This document shows positions 7,220 to 14,143 of a DNA stretch of 17,039 bases, in pieces; the stretch's first letter is position 1; each line of letters starts with the position of its first letter. The notes below the pieces were generated by a model that was not told the origin of the DNA, made no database searches, and saw only the letters and a program-made list of their open reading frames with translations. A program made the position numbers and the translations under genes. The DNA is from Kytococcus schroeteri (GTDB taxonomy: Bacteria > Actinomycetota > Actinomycetes > Actinomycetales > Dermatophilaceae), in the NCBI RefSeq assembly GCF_002847825.1, contig NZ_PKIZ01000028.1, forward strand, positions 1 through 17,039, read 5' to 3'.

Positions 7220-7932
7220 GGCATGCACAGGGTCGCACGCGGGAAGGCCTGGAGCCGCATCTTGCCGATGGCCTGGTCGCAGTTCTCGCACCGGCCGTAG
7301 GTGCCGTCGGCGATGCGCCCCAGCGCCGTGGTGGTCTGCAGGAGCATGGAGCGGGAGTTCTCGGCCAGCGACATCTCGTGCTGGCGCTCGCTGCTGAACG
7401 ACCCGGCGTCGGCCTCGTCGCCCTGCGAGCCCTGGCTGCTGCTCACGAGCTCGTAGAGGTCGCTCTCGGCGATCTCCAGCTCCTGGGTGAGGCGGGCGAG
7501 CTCGGACTCGAGCTCGGTGCGCACCTCGGCCAGCTCGGCCTTCGACCAGGGCTCCTCGGCCTGGCCGACCACGAGCTCCTTGGCCTTGGCCGCCTTGCGA
7601 CCCGTGAGGCGCTCGCCGACGGTGGACTTCTTGGCCGGTGCCTTCTTCGCGGTGGTCTTCTTCGCCGTGGCCTTGGTGGCGGGGGACTTCTTCTCGGCAG
7701 CCTTCTTGGCAGCCTTCTTGGCGTCGGCCTTGGCCGTGGACTTCTTGCCGGCGGCCTTCTTGCCGGCGGCCTTCGTGGCGGTCGCCTTCTTCGCCGTCGC
7801 CTTCTTCGAGGCCCCCTCGGCCTTCGCGGCCGCCGGGTCCTTGGTGGCCTTGGCGCCGGCCTTCTTCGCCGTCGCCTTCTTGGCGGTCGCCTTCTTCGTC
7901 GGCGTCTTCGTGCTCGCGGTCGTCGTCGCCAC
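7192..7932 (-). CDS. DksA/TraR-type C4 zinc-finger protein with a histone-H1-like Lys/Ala-rich N-terminal half
   Basis: The GTG start at 7930-7932 follows GAGGAG and gives 246 residues. Residues 8-118 are a low-complexity Lys/Ala/Thr region built on repeated KKA and KKATA units, like eukaryotic H1 tails and the mycobacterial HupB tail, expected to bind DNA or RNA non-specifically. Residues about 128-165 and 180-207 form helices of a coiled-coil hairpin with an acidic turn (GDEADAG). The C-terminus is a C-X2-C-X17-C-X2-C zinc finger (C215, C218, C236, C239). By family, such proteins bind RNA polymerase through its secondary channel. Whether this one responds to ppGpp is unknown, and the Lys-rich arm suggests chromatin or RNA contacts. 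It overlaps lspA and probably heads a traR-lspA-rluD operon. Confidence 0.9.
   Translation of the reverse strand: MATTTASTKTPTKKATAKKATAKKAGAKATKDPAAAKAEGASKKATAKKATATKAAGKKAAGKKSTAKADAKKAAKKAAEKKSPATKATAKKTTAKKAPAKKSTVGERLTGRKAAKAKELVVGQAEEPWSKAELAEVRTELESELARLTQELEIAESDLYELVSSSQGSQGDEADAGSFSSERQHEMSLAENSRSMLLQTTTALGRIADGTYGRCENCDQAIGKMRLQAFPRATLCMPCKQHQERR
7612..7925 (-). repeat. Degenerate tandem repeat encoding the KKA/KKATA units
   Basis: The coding strand repeats short AAGAAGGC-type units with variable third bases and spacing, seen on the plus strand as recurring GCCTTCTT. The protein repeat is well kept ([18 protein letters not shown]). The nucleotide repeats make length changes by slippage or recombination likely among related strains. 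Confidence 0.8.
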
Positions 7933-7942
7933 CGCATCTCCT

Positions 7943-7962
7943 CGGTTCGGCGGGCCGAACCG
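7943..7962 (-). promoter_or_regulatory. Inverted repeat abutting the ribosome site of the DksA/TraR-type gene
   Basis: Eight-base perfect arms, CGGTTCGG (7943-7950) and CCGAACCG (7955-7962), flank a four-base loop. In the mRNA the hairpin ends directly at the GAGGAG ribosome site of the gene starting at 7932. It could modulate ribosome access or be a protein-binding operator. Confidence 0.5.
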
Positions 7963-7972
7963 ATCCGGCAGA

Positions 7973-7986
7973 CCCCTCGCGAGGGG
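7973..7986 (-). promoter_or_regulatory. Perfect 14-base palindrome in the DksA/TraR-type leader
   Basis: CCCCTCGCGAGGGG is fully self-complementary with no spacer. A zero-loop palindrome is poor as an RNA hairpin and reads more like a dimeric DNA-binding-protein site, although chance is possible in GC-rich DNA. Confidence 0.4.
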
Positions 7987-8022
7987 CGTCGCCTGCGGCC
8001 CTGGTACCCGTGCTCGGCGCTC

Positions 8023-8046
8023 CGTTCCCGGAACGATTGCGGGAAC
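8023..8046 (-). promoter_or_regulatory. GTTCCC/GGGAAC inverted repeats near the predicted transcription start
   Basis: CGTTCCCGGAACG (8023-8035) is nearly palindromic, and a second GGGAAC half at 8041-8046 pairs with GTTCCC at 8024-8029. They lie between the candidate -10 (8045-8050) and the first leader bases, where a repressor would sit. In RNA they could also fold. Confidence 0.4.
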
Positions 8047-8073
8047 CATAGGCCGCAGCAGCGGGTGGGCCAA
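8045..8073 (-). promoter_or_regulatory. Candidate sigma-A promoter of the DksA/TraR-type gene
   Basis: On the minus strand TTGGCC (8068-8073) and TATGGT (8045-8050) are separated by 17 bases, a good match in sequence and spacing to vegetative promoters. The predicted start near 8038 leaves a leader of about 105 bases containing the palindromes described above. This would drive traR-lspA-rluD independently of the dcw genes upstream. Confidence 0.55.
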
Positions 8074-8144
8074 ACCCCTCACCGGATCGTGCCCAAATCG
8101 TCACCTCGTGTTCGGCGCGCGTTCACCGGGGACGCGAACCGACC

Positions 8145-9041
8145 TCAGCCCCAGAGGGAACTGGCCCCCGTGACGCGCGGCGCGGAGGCCGGACGCCCCT
8201 CCACCGGGGCCTCGTCGACGCCCTCGACCGGCCCCGAGGACGCCACCTCGGACGGCGCGGGCGCGGGCGCGGGGGTCGGCTCCGGGGTCGACGGGGCGGC
8301 CAGGTGACGGCGCTGCTCGGCCGCCCAGTCCGCGAACTCCTGGGCGCGGTCCCGCAGCATCGCCTCGGCCTCACGCAGCCGCTGGCGGGCGTCGGTGATG
8401 CGCACCTCCAGGGCCTCCAGCCGCCCGGTGGTGTGCTGCTCGCGCTCCCGGGCGGACTCCTCGGCGGCCCACACGTGCTCGTCGTGCAGACGCTGCGCGG
8501 CCCGCAGCAGGTCGCCCGCGGCGGCCCCCTCGTCGCCGGCCCGCTCCACCCGGTCGGCGGCAGCCGCCAGCCCGGCCACCCGCTGCTTCACCCGCTCCAG
8601 CTCGGCCTCGGCCCGCTGCTGCTCCTGCCGCACGGCCTGGATGCGGTGGTGCGCCTCGAACTCCGCGGTCTCCGCGGCGTGCATGGCGGCCATCACCCGC
8701 TGGTCGGCCTCCTGGCGCGCCGCCTCCGGCGAGCCCAACCCCGCCCCGGCACCCGCCGGAACGAACCCGTCATCGGCCATCTCGGCGGACCCCATGCCCT
8801 CGCCCCAGGCGGTCCCGCCCGGCTGCGCGGCCTCCACCGGGCCCTCCCAGCCCCCCGCGAAGGCGGGCGCACCCCCCTGCTCGTACACCTTGTCGCGCAG
8901 CGCCTCGTTCTCCGTGATGAGTCGACGCAGCTCGGCCTGCACGCCGTCGAGGAACTCGTTCACCTGCGCCTTGTCGTAGCCGGGGCGCAGACGCGTCTCC
9001 TCGAACTCGCGCTCGAACAGGTCGTCGGGGTTGAGGGCCAT
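8145..9041 (-). CDS. divIVA: DivIVA/Wag31-type polar growth and septum scaffold
   Basis: DivIVA recognises curved membrane at poles and septa and recruits cell-wall machinery in actinobacteria. The ATG at 9039-9041 follows AGGAGG at seven bases and gives 298 residues. The N-terminal lipid-binding domain (1-52) ends in GYDKAQVNEFLDGVQAELRRL, matching the family's GYDxxEVxxFL pattern, then a first coil. A Gly/Ala-rich linker (about 54-120) and a long Ala/Glu/Arg/Gln coiled coil (about 122-250) follow. The tail is Pro/Ala-rich. The first residues, with acidic DLFEREFEETRLR before GYD, differ from the classic KxxxGKRGY of Wag31 but fit the shorter Micrococcales style. It is the last division gene of the cluster and is separated from yggT by a hairpin. 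Confidence 0.92.
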   Translation of the reverse strand: MALNPDDLFEREFEETRLRPGYDKAQVNEFLDGVQAELRRLITENEALRDKVYEQGGAPAFAGGWEGPVEAAQPGGTAWGEGMGSAEMADDGFVPAGAGAGLGSPEAARQEADQRVMAAMHAAETAEFEAHHRIQAVRQEQQRAEAELERVKQRVAGLAAAADRVERAGDEGAAAGDLLRAAQRLHDEHVWAAEESAREREQHTTGRLEALEVRITDARQRLREAEAMLRDRAQEFADWAAEQRRHLAAPSTPEPTPAPAPAPSEVASSGPVEGVDEAPVEGRPASAPRVTGASSLWG

Positions 9042-9088
9042 GCTCGTCCTCCTGAGGGGTCGACTTCCCGGCGAGTCTGCCACGACGA

Positions 9089-9117
9089 CGCCCCGCCGAC
9101 CGAGGGTCGACGGGGCG
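9089..9117 (-). terminator. Hairpin between yggT and divIVA
   Basis: CGCCCCGCCGACC (9089-9101) pairs with GGTCGACGGGGCG (9105-9117) across a three-base loop, 13 pairs with one mismatched or wobble pair. It lies 33 bases past the yggT stop codon and has no U-tract. It may terminate or attenuate the sepF-yggT transcript before divIVA. Confidence 0.6.
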
Positions 9118-9150
9118 CGTGTGGACGGGCACCCGGGGGCGCCCACCTCC

Positions 9151-9444
9151 TCAGAGGAAGGCCAGCGGGTTCACCAGGTTGAGCAGGAGCATGGTGCCCA
9201 GCGCGAGCACGAGGAAGCCCAGGTCCAGCTGGATCTGTCCCAGGTTCAGCGGCGGGATGGCGCGACGCAGCGCCTTGAGCGGCGGGTCGGTGAGGGTGAA
9301 GACCCCCTCGGCCAGCACCAGCACCGGACCCGACGGGCGCCAGGACGGGGCGAACGAGCCGACCCAGTCGAACACCATCCGCAGCAGCAGCGCCCAGAGG
9401 AACAGGAAGAGCGCCAGGTGCACCAGCGCCAGCACGACCGCCAC
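9151..9444 (-). CDS. yggT: YggT family membrane protein
   Basis: This 97-residue protein has two strongly hydrophobic segments (about 2-24 and 72-93) joined by a loop containing LTDPPLKALRRAIPP, the characteristic YggT motif. The family is linked to division and osmotic or ion homeostasis, with no established biochemical activity. The GTG start (9442-9444) lies two bases after the sepF stop, so the two are translationally linked. Placement between sepF and divIVA is the classic actinobacterial and Gram-positive order. It should sit in the cytoplasmic membrane. Confidence 0.9.
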   Translation of the reverse strand: MAVVLALVHLALFLFLWALLLRMVFDWVGSFAPSWRPSGPVLVLAEGVFTLTDPPLKALRRAIPPLNLGQIQLDLGFLVLALGTMLLLNLVNPLAFL

Positions 9445-9446
9445 GG

Positions 9447-9995
9447 TCAGGACTGGGCGGTCGGGTCGCCCTGGCCGCCCTCGGAGGAGACGCCCTCCGG
9501 GGAGAGCAGGAACACCTTGTTGGTGATGCGGTCGATGGAGCCGTACAGGCCGAAGACCAGGCCGGCGGCGAAGTCCACGAGGCGCTTGGCGTCCCCGTCG
9601 GAGAGGTCGGTGAGGTTCATGATGACCGGCACGCCCTCACGGAAGCTCTCGCCGATCAGCTTGGCCTCGTTGAACGTGGCCGGGTGGATGGTGGTGATGC
9701 GGTGGATGCCACCCATGGGAACTCCTGCGGTGCGACGGGACTCGGGACGGGCCGGGGACGGGGCGTGCTCACGACGGTCCGGGACGGCCGCGACGGGGCG
9801 CGCCTCGGGACGGCTGCGGCGCTCGGGATCGGGCTCGTCACCCAGGGCGTGCGCGCCCGAACCCTCCCGGCGGGCGTCGCGCTCGTCGACCTCCACGGCG
9901 TCCTCGTCGTAGCGGTCGTAGTCGTCGTAGCGGTCGCGCTCGTCGATCTCGGCGAAGCCCAGCAGCTCCATCGTCCTGTTGAAGACACCTGCCAT
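9447..9995 (-). CDS. sepF: Cell division protein SepF
   Basis: SepF anchors FtsZ filaments to the membrane and shapes septa; in actinobacteria, which lack FtsA, it is the main anchor. The ATG (9993-9995) follows TAGGAGCG and gives 182 residues. The N-terminal [14 protein letters not shown] (1-14) is an amphipathic membrane-targeting helix. Residues 15-92 form a long acidic then Pro/Arg-rich linker. The SepF core (about 96-170) shows [20 protein letters not shown] and VIMNLTD, followed by [20 protein letters not shown]. It probably binds the FtsZ tail DLDVPDFLK encoded in the same cluster. It starts 120 bases after yggS with no clear terminator between, so read-through is likely. Confidence 0.97.
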   Translation of the reverse strand: MAGVFNRTMELLGFAEIDERDRYDDYDRYDEDAVEVDERDARREGSGAHALGDEPDPERRSRPEARPVAAVPDRREHAPSPARPESRRTAGVPMGGIHRITTIHPATFNEAKLIGESFREGVPVIMNLTDLSDGDAKRLVDFAAGLVFGLYGSIDRITNKVFLLSPEGVSSEGGQGDPTAQS

Positions 9996-10115
9996 GTCTC
10001 GCTCCTAGCTCCCGGCGGGTCGTGACGGGCATCGGGTGGGTGGTCCGGGCGCCGACCTGCACCCCACCCCGGGGGGGCACCGGCACCACCGGGCACGCCG
10101 ACGCGCGGGCCAAGG

Positions 10116-10892
10116 CTAGCCCAGCGCCGGACGGGCCCCCATGATTGCCGACCCCACCCTCACGTGTGTCGCCCCGGCGGCCACCGCTGCCTCGAGGTCG
10201 CCGCTCATGCCGGCCGACAGCATCGCGGCGCCGGGGTGCTCGGCCAGCACCTCCTGGTGGAGGCCCGCCAACGCCTCGAAGGCCACGGCCGGCTCCACCG
10301 AGGGGGGCGCCACCGTCATCAACCCGCACAGGTCCAGCGCCTCGGCCTCGGCCACCTGCTGGCACAGGGCCAGCAGCTCCCCGGGGTGCACTCCCCCGCG
10401 GCCGGCATCCTCCTCGGCTCCCTCCAGGAGCGGGGCGAGGTCAACCTGGACGCAGACACCCAGCCGCCGCTCGTGGCGCTGGGCGGCGCGGTCCAGGGCC
10501 CCCACCACCTTGGGGCGGTCCACCGAGTGCACGAGGTCGGCGTAGCCCGCCACGGACCCCGCCTTGCGGCTCTGCAGCTGGCCGATGAAGTGCGTACGCA
10601 CCTGCTCGGCCAGGAAGCGTTCGTCCTCGGTCAGCAGCGTGGGCCACTCGGCCGCCTTGGCGCTGGCCTCCTGGTCGCGGTTCTCCCCGACGTCGCGCAC
10701 GCCCAGCCGCGCCAGGCGCGCCACGTCGTCGGCGCCGAAGAACTTGGTGACCACCACGAGCGTCACCTCCGAGGGGTCGCGACGGACGTCGCGGCAGGCC
10801 GCCGCGATGCGGTCACGGGTCGCCTCCAGCCCGGCGGCGAGCTCGGCGGTGCGCTCGTCGGGGTGGCCGGTGCCGTGGTGGTCGGTGCTCAC
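10116..10892 (-). CDS. yggS: YggS/PLPBP family pyridoxal-phosphate homeostasis protein
   Basis: This fold-type III PLP-binding protein without known catalysis buffers PLP and affects amino-acid and vitamin B6 balance. The GTG start (10890-10892) overlaps the pgeF stop as GTGA and gives 258 residues. The PLP lysine is K50 in VVVTK. Other family motifs are GENRDQEASAK (69-79), HFIGQLQSRKA (101-111), GLMTV near 190, LSAGMSGDLEAAV (225-237) and VRVGSAIMGAR (244-254). The segment after VQVDLAP is Gly/Glu-rich and slightly longer than in E. coli YggS. Location between pgeF and sepF is standard for Gram-positives, though its link to division is unexplained. Confidence 0.95.
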   Translation of the reverse strand: MSTDHHGTGHPDERTAELAAGLEATRDRIAAACRDVRRDPSEVTLVVVTKFFGADDVARLARLGVRDVGENRDQEASAKAAEWPTLLTEDERFLAEQVRTHFIGQLQSRKAGSVAGYADLVHSVDRPKVVGALDRAAQRHERRLGVCVQVDLAPLLEGAEEDAGRGGVHPGELLALCQQVAEAEALDLCGLMTVAPPSVEPAVAFEALAGLHQEVLAEHPGAAMLSAGMSGDLEAAVAAGATHVRVGSAIMGARPALG

Positions 10893-11749
10893 GCGCCCTC
10901 CCGGTGGGTCGGTGCCACGAGCCGCACCGCGCCGGCCAGGCGCCCGGTGCCGCGGTCGCGGCGGTGGCTGAACAGGTCGTGCTCCTCCATCGTGCACCCG
11001 TGGACCCACTCGCGCAGGTGCACCCCGGCGCGCGCCAGCTGCTCCACCACGCCGGTGGCCACGTCGATGCTGGGGGTCCCCCAGGCGGTCCGCGCCGCGG
11101 ACACCGGCTCGGTCCCCAGCGCATCGGCGCGCATCTCCTCGGGCACCTCGTAGCAGCGGCCGCACACCGACGGACCCACCACGGCCTCCAGGCGGTCGGC
11201 GCCACGCTCGCGGAGGGTCTCCACCGTGCGGGTCACCACGCCGGCCAGCATCCCGGGGCGGCCGGCGTGGGCCGCGGCGGCCAGCCCCCGCTCGCGGTCC
11301 ACCAGCAGCACCGGCGTGCAGTCGGCCACGACCACCATCGCCGCCCCCGGCTCGATGCCGGCGGCCAGGCGCCCCGCGGCGTCCACCACGAGTCCGTCGG
11401 ACTCCGGCAGCACGTGCGACCCGGCCGGCACGTGGGCGGTGGACTCGGCGTCCACCACGCGCACCCGTGCCCCGTGCACCTGGTGCATCCAGTGCAGGTC
11501 CTCCAGCCCCACGCCCAGGCCGCGGGCCACCGAGCGGCGGTGGGCGGTGACGCGTCCGGCGTCGTCGCCCACGTGGTCACCGAGGTTGAACCCGGCCATC
11601 GCGCCCTCGCCCGGGAAGTGGTCCACCGCGCGGCGGGTGAACAGCCACTCCACCCCCCACAGGTCGTCGGCCGGGGGCAGCGACTCCTGCCACCACACGG
11701 GGGCCGGCGCCAGGGGTGCCGGGCGGGCCGGGCTGCGGAACGCGGTCAC
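10889..11749 (-). CDS. pgeF: PgeF/YfiH family protein (peptidoglycan precursor editing; laccase-domain fold)
   Basis: The E. coli relative removes wrongly incorporated L-Ser (or Gly) from UDP-MurNAc, correcting MurC errors. Homologues were also annotated as laccase or purine nucleoside phosphorylase. I chose the GTG at 11747-11749, with AAGGAGA upstream, giving 286 residues; an upstream GTG at 11797 lacks such a site. Motifs are HQVHGARV (89-96, His92), VVADCTPVLLVD (Cys144), AAAHAGRPGM (His161) and GPSVCGRCYEV (192-202). The two His and Cys144 are the expected metal and catalytic triad. The usual HAGWRG is HAGRPG here, a form I believe is common in actinobacteria. It is separated from ftsZ by a strong terminator and coupled to yggS. 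Confidence 0.93.
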   Translation of the reverse strand: MTAFRSPARPAPLAPAPVWWQESLPPADDLWGVEWLFTRRAVDHFPGEGAMAGFNLGDHVGDDAGRVTAHRRSVARGLGVGLEDLHWMHQVHGARVRVVDAESTAHVPAGSHVLPESDGLVVDAAGRLAAGIEPGAAMVVVADCTPVLLVDRERGLAAAAHAGRPGMLAGVVTRTVETLRERGADRLEAVVGPSVCGRCYEVPEEMRADALGTEPVSAARTAWGTPSIDVATGVVEQLARAGVHLREWVHGCTMEEHDLFSHRRDRGTGRLAGAVRLVAPTHREGA

Positions 11750-11804
11750 GGCGTCTCCTTCTCGGGGGGCGGCTGGGGTCGGGGCCATTGTGCCCACCGC
11801 ACGT

Positions 11805-11841
11805 CACAGGGGCCGCTCCCGGTGCGGGAGCGGCCCCTGTG
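11805..11841 (-). terminator. Strong hairpin terminator after ftsZ
   Basis: Perfect 16-base arms (CACAGGGGCCGCTCCC at 11805-11820, complement at 11826-11841) enclose a five-base loop, 34 bases past the ftsZ stop. No U-tract follows. It should reduce read-through from the highly expressed ftsZ into pgeF-yggS-sepF. Confidence 0.9.
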
Positions 11842-11875
11842 GTCGGCCGGCGGGCGGGGACGGGCCCCGCGTCGC

Positions 11876-13087
11876 TCACTTGAGGAAGTCGGGCACGTCC
11901 AGGTCGGACTGGCGCGGCTTGGGCTGCGCGGCCGGACGCTGCTGCGCCGGCTTCTGCGGCGCGGCCGCGGTGCGCTGGGCGGCCTGGCGCTGCTGCGGCG
12001 CGGCGGCCTGCGGGCGCTGCGCCGGGCGCGGGGTCCCGCCGAAGCCGGCCCCCAGGTGGCCACCGGCACCGGCAGCACCCTGCGCGGGCTGGGCCACGCG
12101 GCCGGCGTTGCCGTTGGTGGCGTCCTCGCGCGGGGTGGGCTCGCCGCCGTCGAACCCGGCGGCGATGACGGTGACACGCACCTCGTCGCCCAGGGAGTCG
12201 TCGATGACGGTTCCGAAGATGACGTTGGCCTCGGGGTGGGCGGCCTCCTGCACCAGGCGGGCGGCCTCGTTGATCTCGAACAGGCCGAGGTCGGAGCCAC
12301 CCTGCACCGAGAGCAGCACGCCGTGGGCGCCGTCGATGGAGGCCTCGAGCAGCGGGCTGGAGATGGCCAGCTCGGCGGCCTCGACCGCACGGTCCTCGCC
12401 GCGGGCCGAGCCGATGCCCATGAGCGCCGAGCCAGCGCCCTGCATCACGGACTTCACGTCGGCGAAGTCGAGGTTGATGAGGCCCGGGGTGGTGATGAGG
12501 TCGGTGATGCCCTGCACGCCGGAGAGCAGCACCTGGTCGGCGCTGCGGAAGGCGTCGAGCATGGTGACGCCCTTGTCGCTGATGGACAGCAGGCGGTCGT
12601 TGGGGATGACGATGAGGGTGTCGACCTCCTCGCGCAGCGCACCGATGCCGGACTCGGCCTGGTTGGCGCGACGACGACCCTCGAAGGTGAACGGGCGGGT
12701 GACCACACCGATGGTCAGGGCACCCAGCGAGCGGGCGATGCGGGCCACGACCGGGGCGCCACCGGTGCCGGTGCCACCACCCTCACCGGCGGTCACGAAG
12801 ACCATGTCGGCCCCCTTGAGGACCTCCTCGATCTCGTCGGCGTGGTCCTCGGCGGCCTGGCGACCCACCTCCGGGTCGGCGCCGGCACCCAGTCCACGGG
12901 TCAGCTCACGGCCCACGTCGAGCTTCACGTCGGCGTCGCTCATGAGCAGCGCCTGCGCGTCGGTGTTGACGGCGATGAACTCGACGCCCTTGAGACCCAC
13001 CTCGATCATCCGGTTGATGGCGTTGACACCACCGCCGCCGATACCGACGACCTTGATCACGGCGAGGTAGTTCTGCGGGTTTGCCAT
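11876..13087 (-). CDS. ftsZ: Cell division GTPase FtsZ
   Basis: This tubulin homologue polymerises into the Z ring. From the ATG at 13085-13087 (AGGAAAGG upstream) it has 403 residues. An upstream GTG giving MIRSAGP is rejected because [20 protein letters not shown] is the normal N-terminus. Motifs are [10 protein letters not shown] (15-24), NTDAQAL (41-47), tubulin signature GGGTGTG (103-109), [10 protein letters not shown] (131-140), PNDRL (162-166) and the T7 loop NLDFADV (205-211), whose Asp completes the GTPase site of the next subunit. A Gln/Ala/Pro-rich disordered linker (about 335-393) leads to the conserved tail DLDVPDFLK (395-403), which binds SepF and, in mycobacteria, FtsW. It is followed by a strong terminator and preceded by its own leader region. 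Confidence 0.99.
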   Translation of the reverse strand: MANPQNYLAVIKVVGIGGGGVNAINRMIEVGLKGVEFIAVNTDAQALLMSDADVKLDVGRELTRGLGAGADPEVGRQAAEDHADEIEEVLKGADMVFVTAGEGGGTGTGGAPVVARIARSLGALTIGVVTRPFTFEGRRRANQAESGIGALREEVDTLIVIPNDRLLSISDKGVTMLDAFRSADQVLLSGVQGITDLITTPGLINLDFADVKSVMQGAGSALMGIGSARGEDRAVEAAELAISSPLLEASIDGAHGVLLSVQGGSDLGLFEINEAARLVQEAAHPEANVIFGTVIDDSLGDEVRVTVIAAGFDGGEPTPREDATNGNAGRVAQPAQGAAGAGGHLGAGFGGTPRPAQRPQAAAPQQRQAAQRTAAAPQKPAQQRPAAQPKPRQSDLDVPDFLK

Positions 13088-13348
13088 GGAGGTGTGGCCT
13101 TTCCTGAGTCGGGCGCCGCGGCGGCTACCGGGTGGACGGAGATCCGGACCGGCGGAGCGGATCAACCTTCTACTTCACGGTGAGGTACTCCCCACCGCAC
13201 GGGACGTGGGTCGTCGAACACCGTGCGGAGCACTGTACGCGGTCGACACCCGTCCCCGGGTGATGGCGTCACAGTATGTCGCGACCCGGTCTCGTGCCAC
13301 TCTCATGGTGCAGTTGAGGGTCACGCCTCCGCTGCACCTCGCACCCGG
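13088..13348 (-). promoter_or_regulatory. ftsQ-ftsZ intergenic region: candidate ftsZ promoter and structured leader
   Basis: A 261-base gap in an otherwise tightly packed cluster. On the minus strand GTGGCA (13295-13300) and TACTGT (13271-13276), 18 bases apart, form a candidate promoter of TAnnnT type. The leader would be about 175 bases. It contains a perfect 8-base inverted repeat (CCGCACGG 13195-13202 with CCGTGCGG 13221-13228) and GATCCG/CGGATC (13141-13146, 13158-13163). Near ftsQ, seven-base arms at 13307-13313 and 13332-13338 could form a weak terminator. The ribosome site AGGAAAGG is about 10 bases before the ATG. A separate, strong and regulated ftsZ promoter is expected in actinobacteria. 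Confidence 0.45.
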
Positions 13349-14143
13349 TCACTCGGTGACCACGACGGAGCCCGCTGCCGTGGCGTCCAGCGTGGCCCCG
13401 GGCGCGGGCGGCTGCTCGGCCAGCAGCGCCCGCACGGCCTTCTCCCGGGTGGCCAGGTCGGCGGCGTCGGTGACGTGGCCCCAGCGCACGAGGTAGCTGT
13501 CGGGCAGCACCGTGGACAGCCCCTCGGGGGCCACCCGGTACTCCCGCACCTGGTCGCGGGTCTCGCCCGAGAGCAGGTGCAGGGTCGGCAGCGACCGGGC
13601 CAGCGCCTCGGCGCGCTCCCCCGCGGGGACCCCGGGGGCCGGCACCACCTCGGGCAGCGCCGCGGCGTCCTCGCCCCCGTCGCCGGACAGGCGCGCGATC
13701 TCCCGGCCGTCGGCGTCGAGCACCACCTGGTCACCACCGGAGGAGGTCCGGGCCACGGCCTCCTCGAGGTGCACCGTGATGCGCACGGTGCCGGTGAGGC
13801 CGCGCCCCACCTCGGCGGAGTCCACCCCGGGCAGCTCCTCCACCGACCGCTGGGCCCGCTCCCGCGGCAGGTCCACGACGCGGTCCCCCGAGCGCAGGCC
13901 CGAGGCGCGCTGGACCTCTTGGGCCGAGGCGACCTCCTCGGCCCACGGGGCCGTGCTCTGCGGCGCGTCCACCTGCACGCGCACCTCGCGCACCACCCAC
14001 CAGCCCGAGCCGTAGGCCACCCAGGCCCCGAGCGCCAGCAGGACGGCCAACACGAGCGGCACCACCCACCACAGGGGGGACCGCTGGCGGGCACCGGGCT
14101 CGGGGCGCACCACCCGACGCTGGCGCGTACCGGGGCGGCTCAC
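13349..14143 (-). CDS. ftsQ: Cell division protein FtsQ (POTRA domain, DivIB family)
   Basis: This bitopic membrane protein of the divisome contacts FtsB/FtsL and controls septal synthesis. The GTG start (14141-14143) overlaps the murC stop as GTGA and gives 264 residues. A longer open frame extends upstream through murC but is not expected to be translated. Residues 1-23 are an Arg-rich cytoplasmic tail, about 24-46 the single membrane helix (WWVVPLVLAVLLALGAWVAY), and 50-126 the POTRA domain beginning VREVRVQV and including ELPGVDSAEVGRGLTGTVRITVHLEEAVA. The FtsQ/DivIB domain follows, ending with SVVVTE. Identity rests on topology, POTRA pattern and location between murC and ftsZ. Confidence 0.95.
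   Translation of the reverse strand: MSRPGTRQRRVVRPEPGARQRSPLWWVVPLVLAVLLALGAWVAYGSGWWVVREVRVQVDAPQSTAPWAEEVASAQEVQRASGLRSGDRVVDLPRERAQRSVEELPGVDSAEVGRGLTGTVRITVHLEEAVARTSSGGDQVVLDADGREIARLSGDGGEDAAALPEVVPAPGVPAGERAEALARSLPTLHLLSGETRDQVREYRVAPEGLSTVLPDSYLVRWGHVTDAADLATREKAVRALLAEQPPAPGATLDATAAGSVVVTE

Noticed and set aside
7612..7925. A CRISPR array or satellite in the repeated GCCTTCTT region
   Set aside because: The units are short and irregular and lie in frame inside a coding region, explained by the Lys/Ala protein repeats.
7220..8104. A long upstream extension of the lspA frame through the DksA/TraR-type gene
   Set aside because: The extension is low-complexity, out-of-frame reading of the KKA repeats, and LspA length is normal without it.
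9996..10115. A terminator or promoter in the yggS-sepF gap
   Set aside because: The C and G runs at 10061-10078 allow only short ambiguous pairings, and no promoter with good spacing was seen.
10904..13183. A 759-codon plus-strand open frame opposite pgeF and ftsZ
   Set aside because: It mirrors the codons of ftsZ and pgeF and has no recognisable motif or ribosome site.
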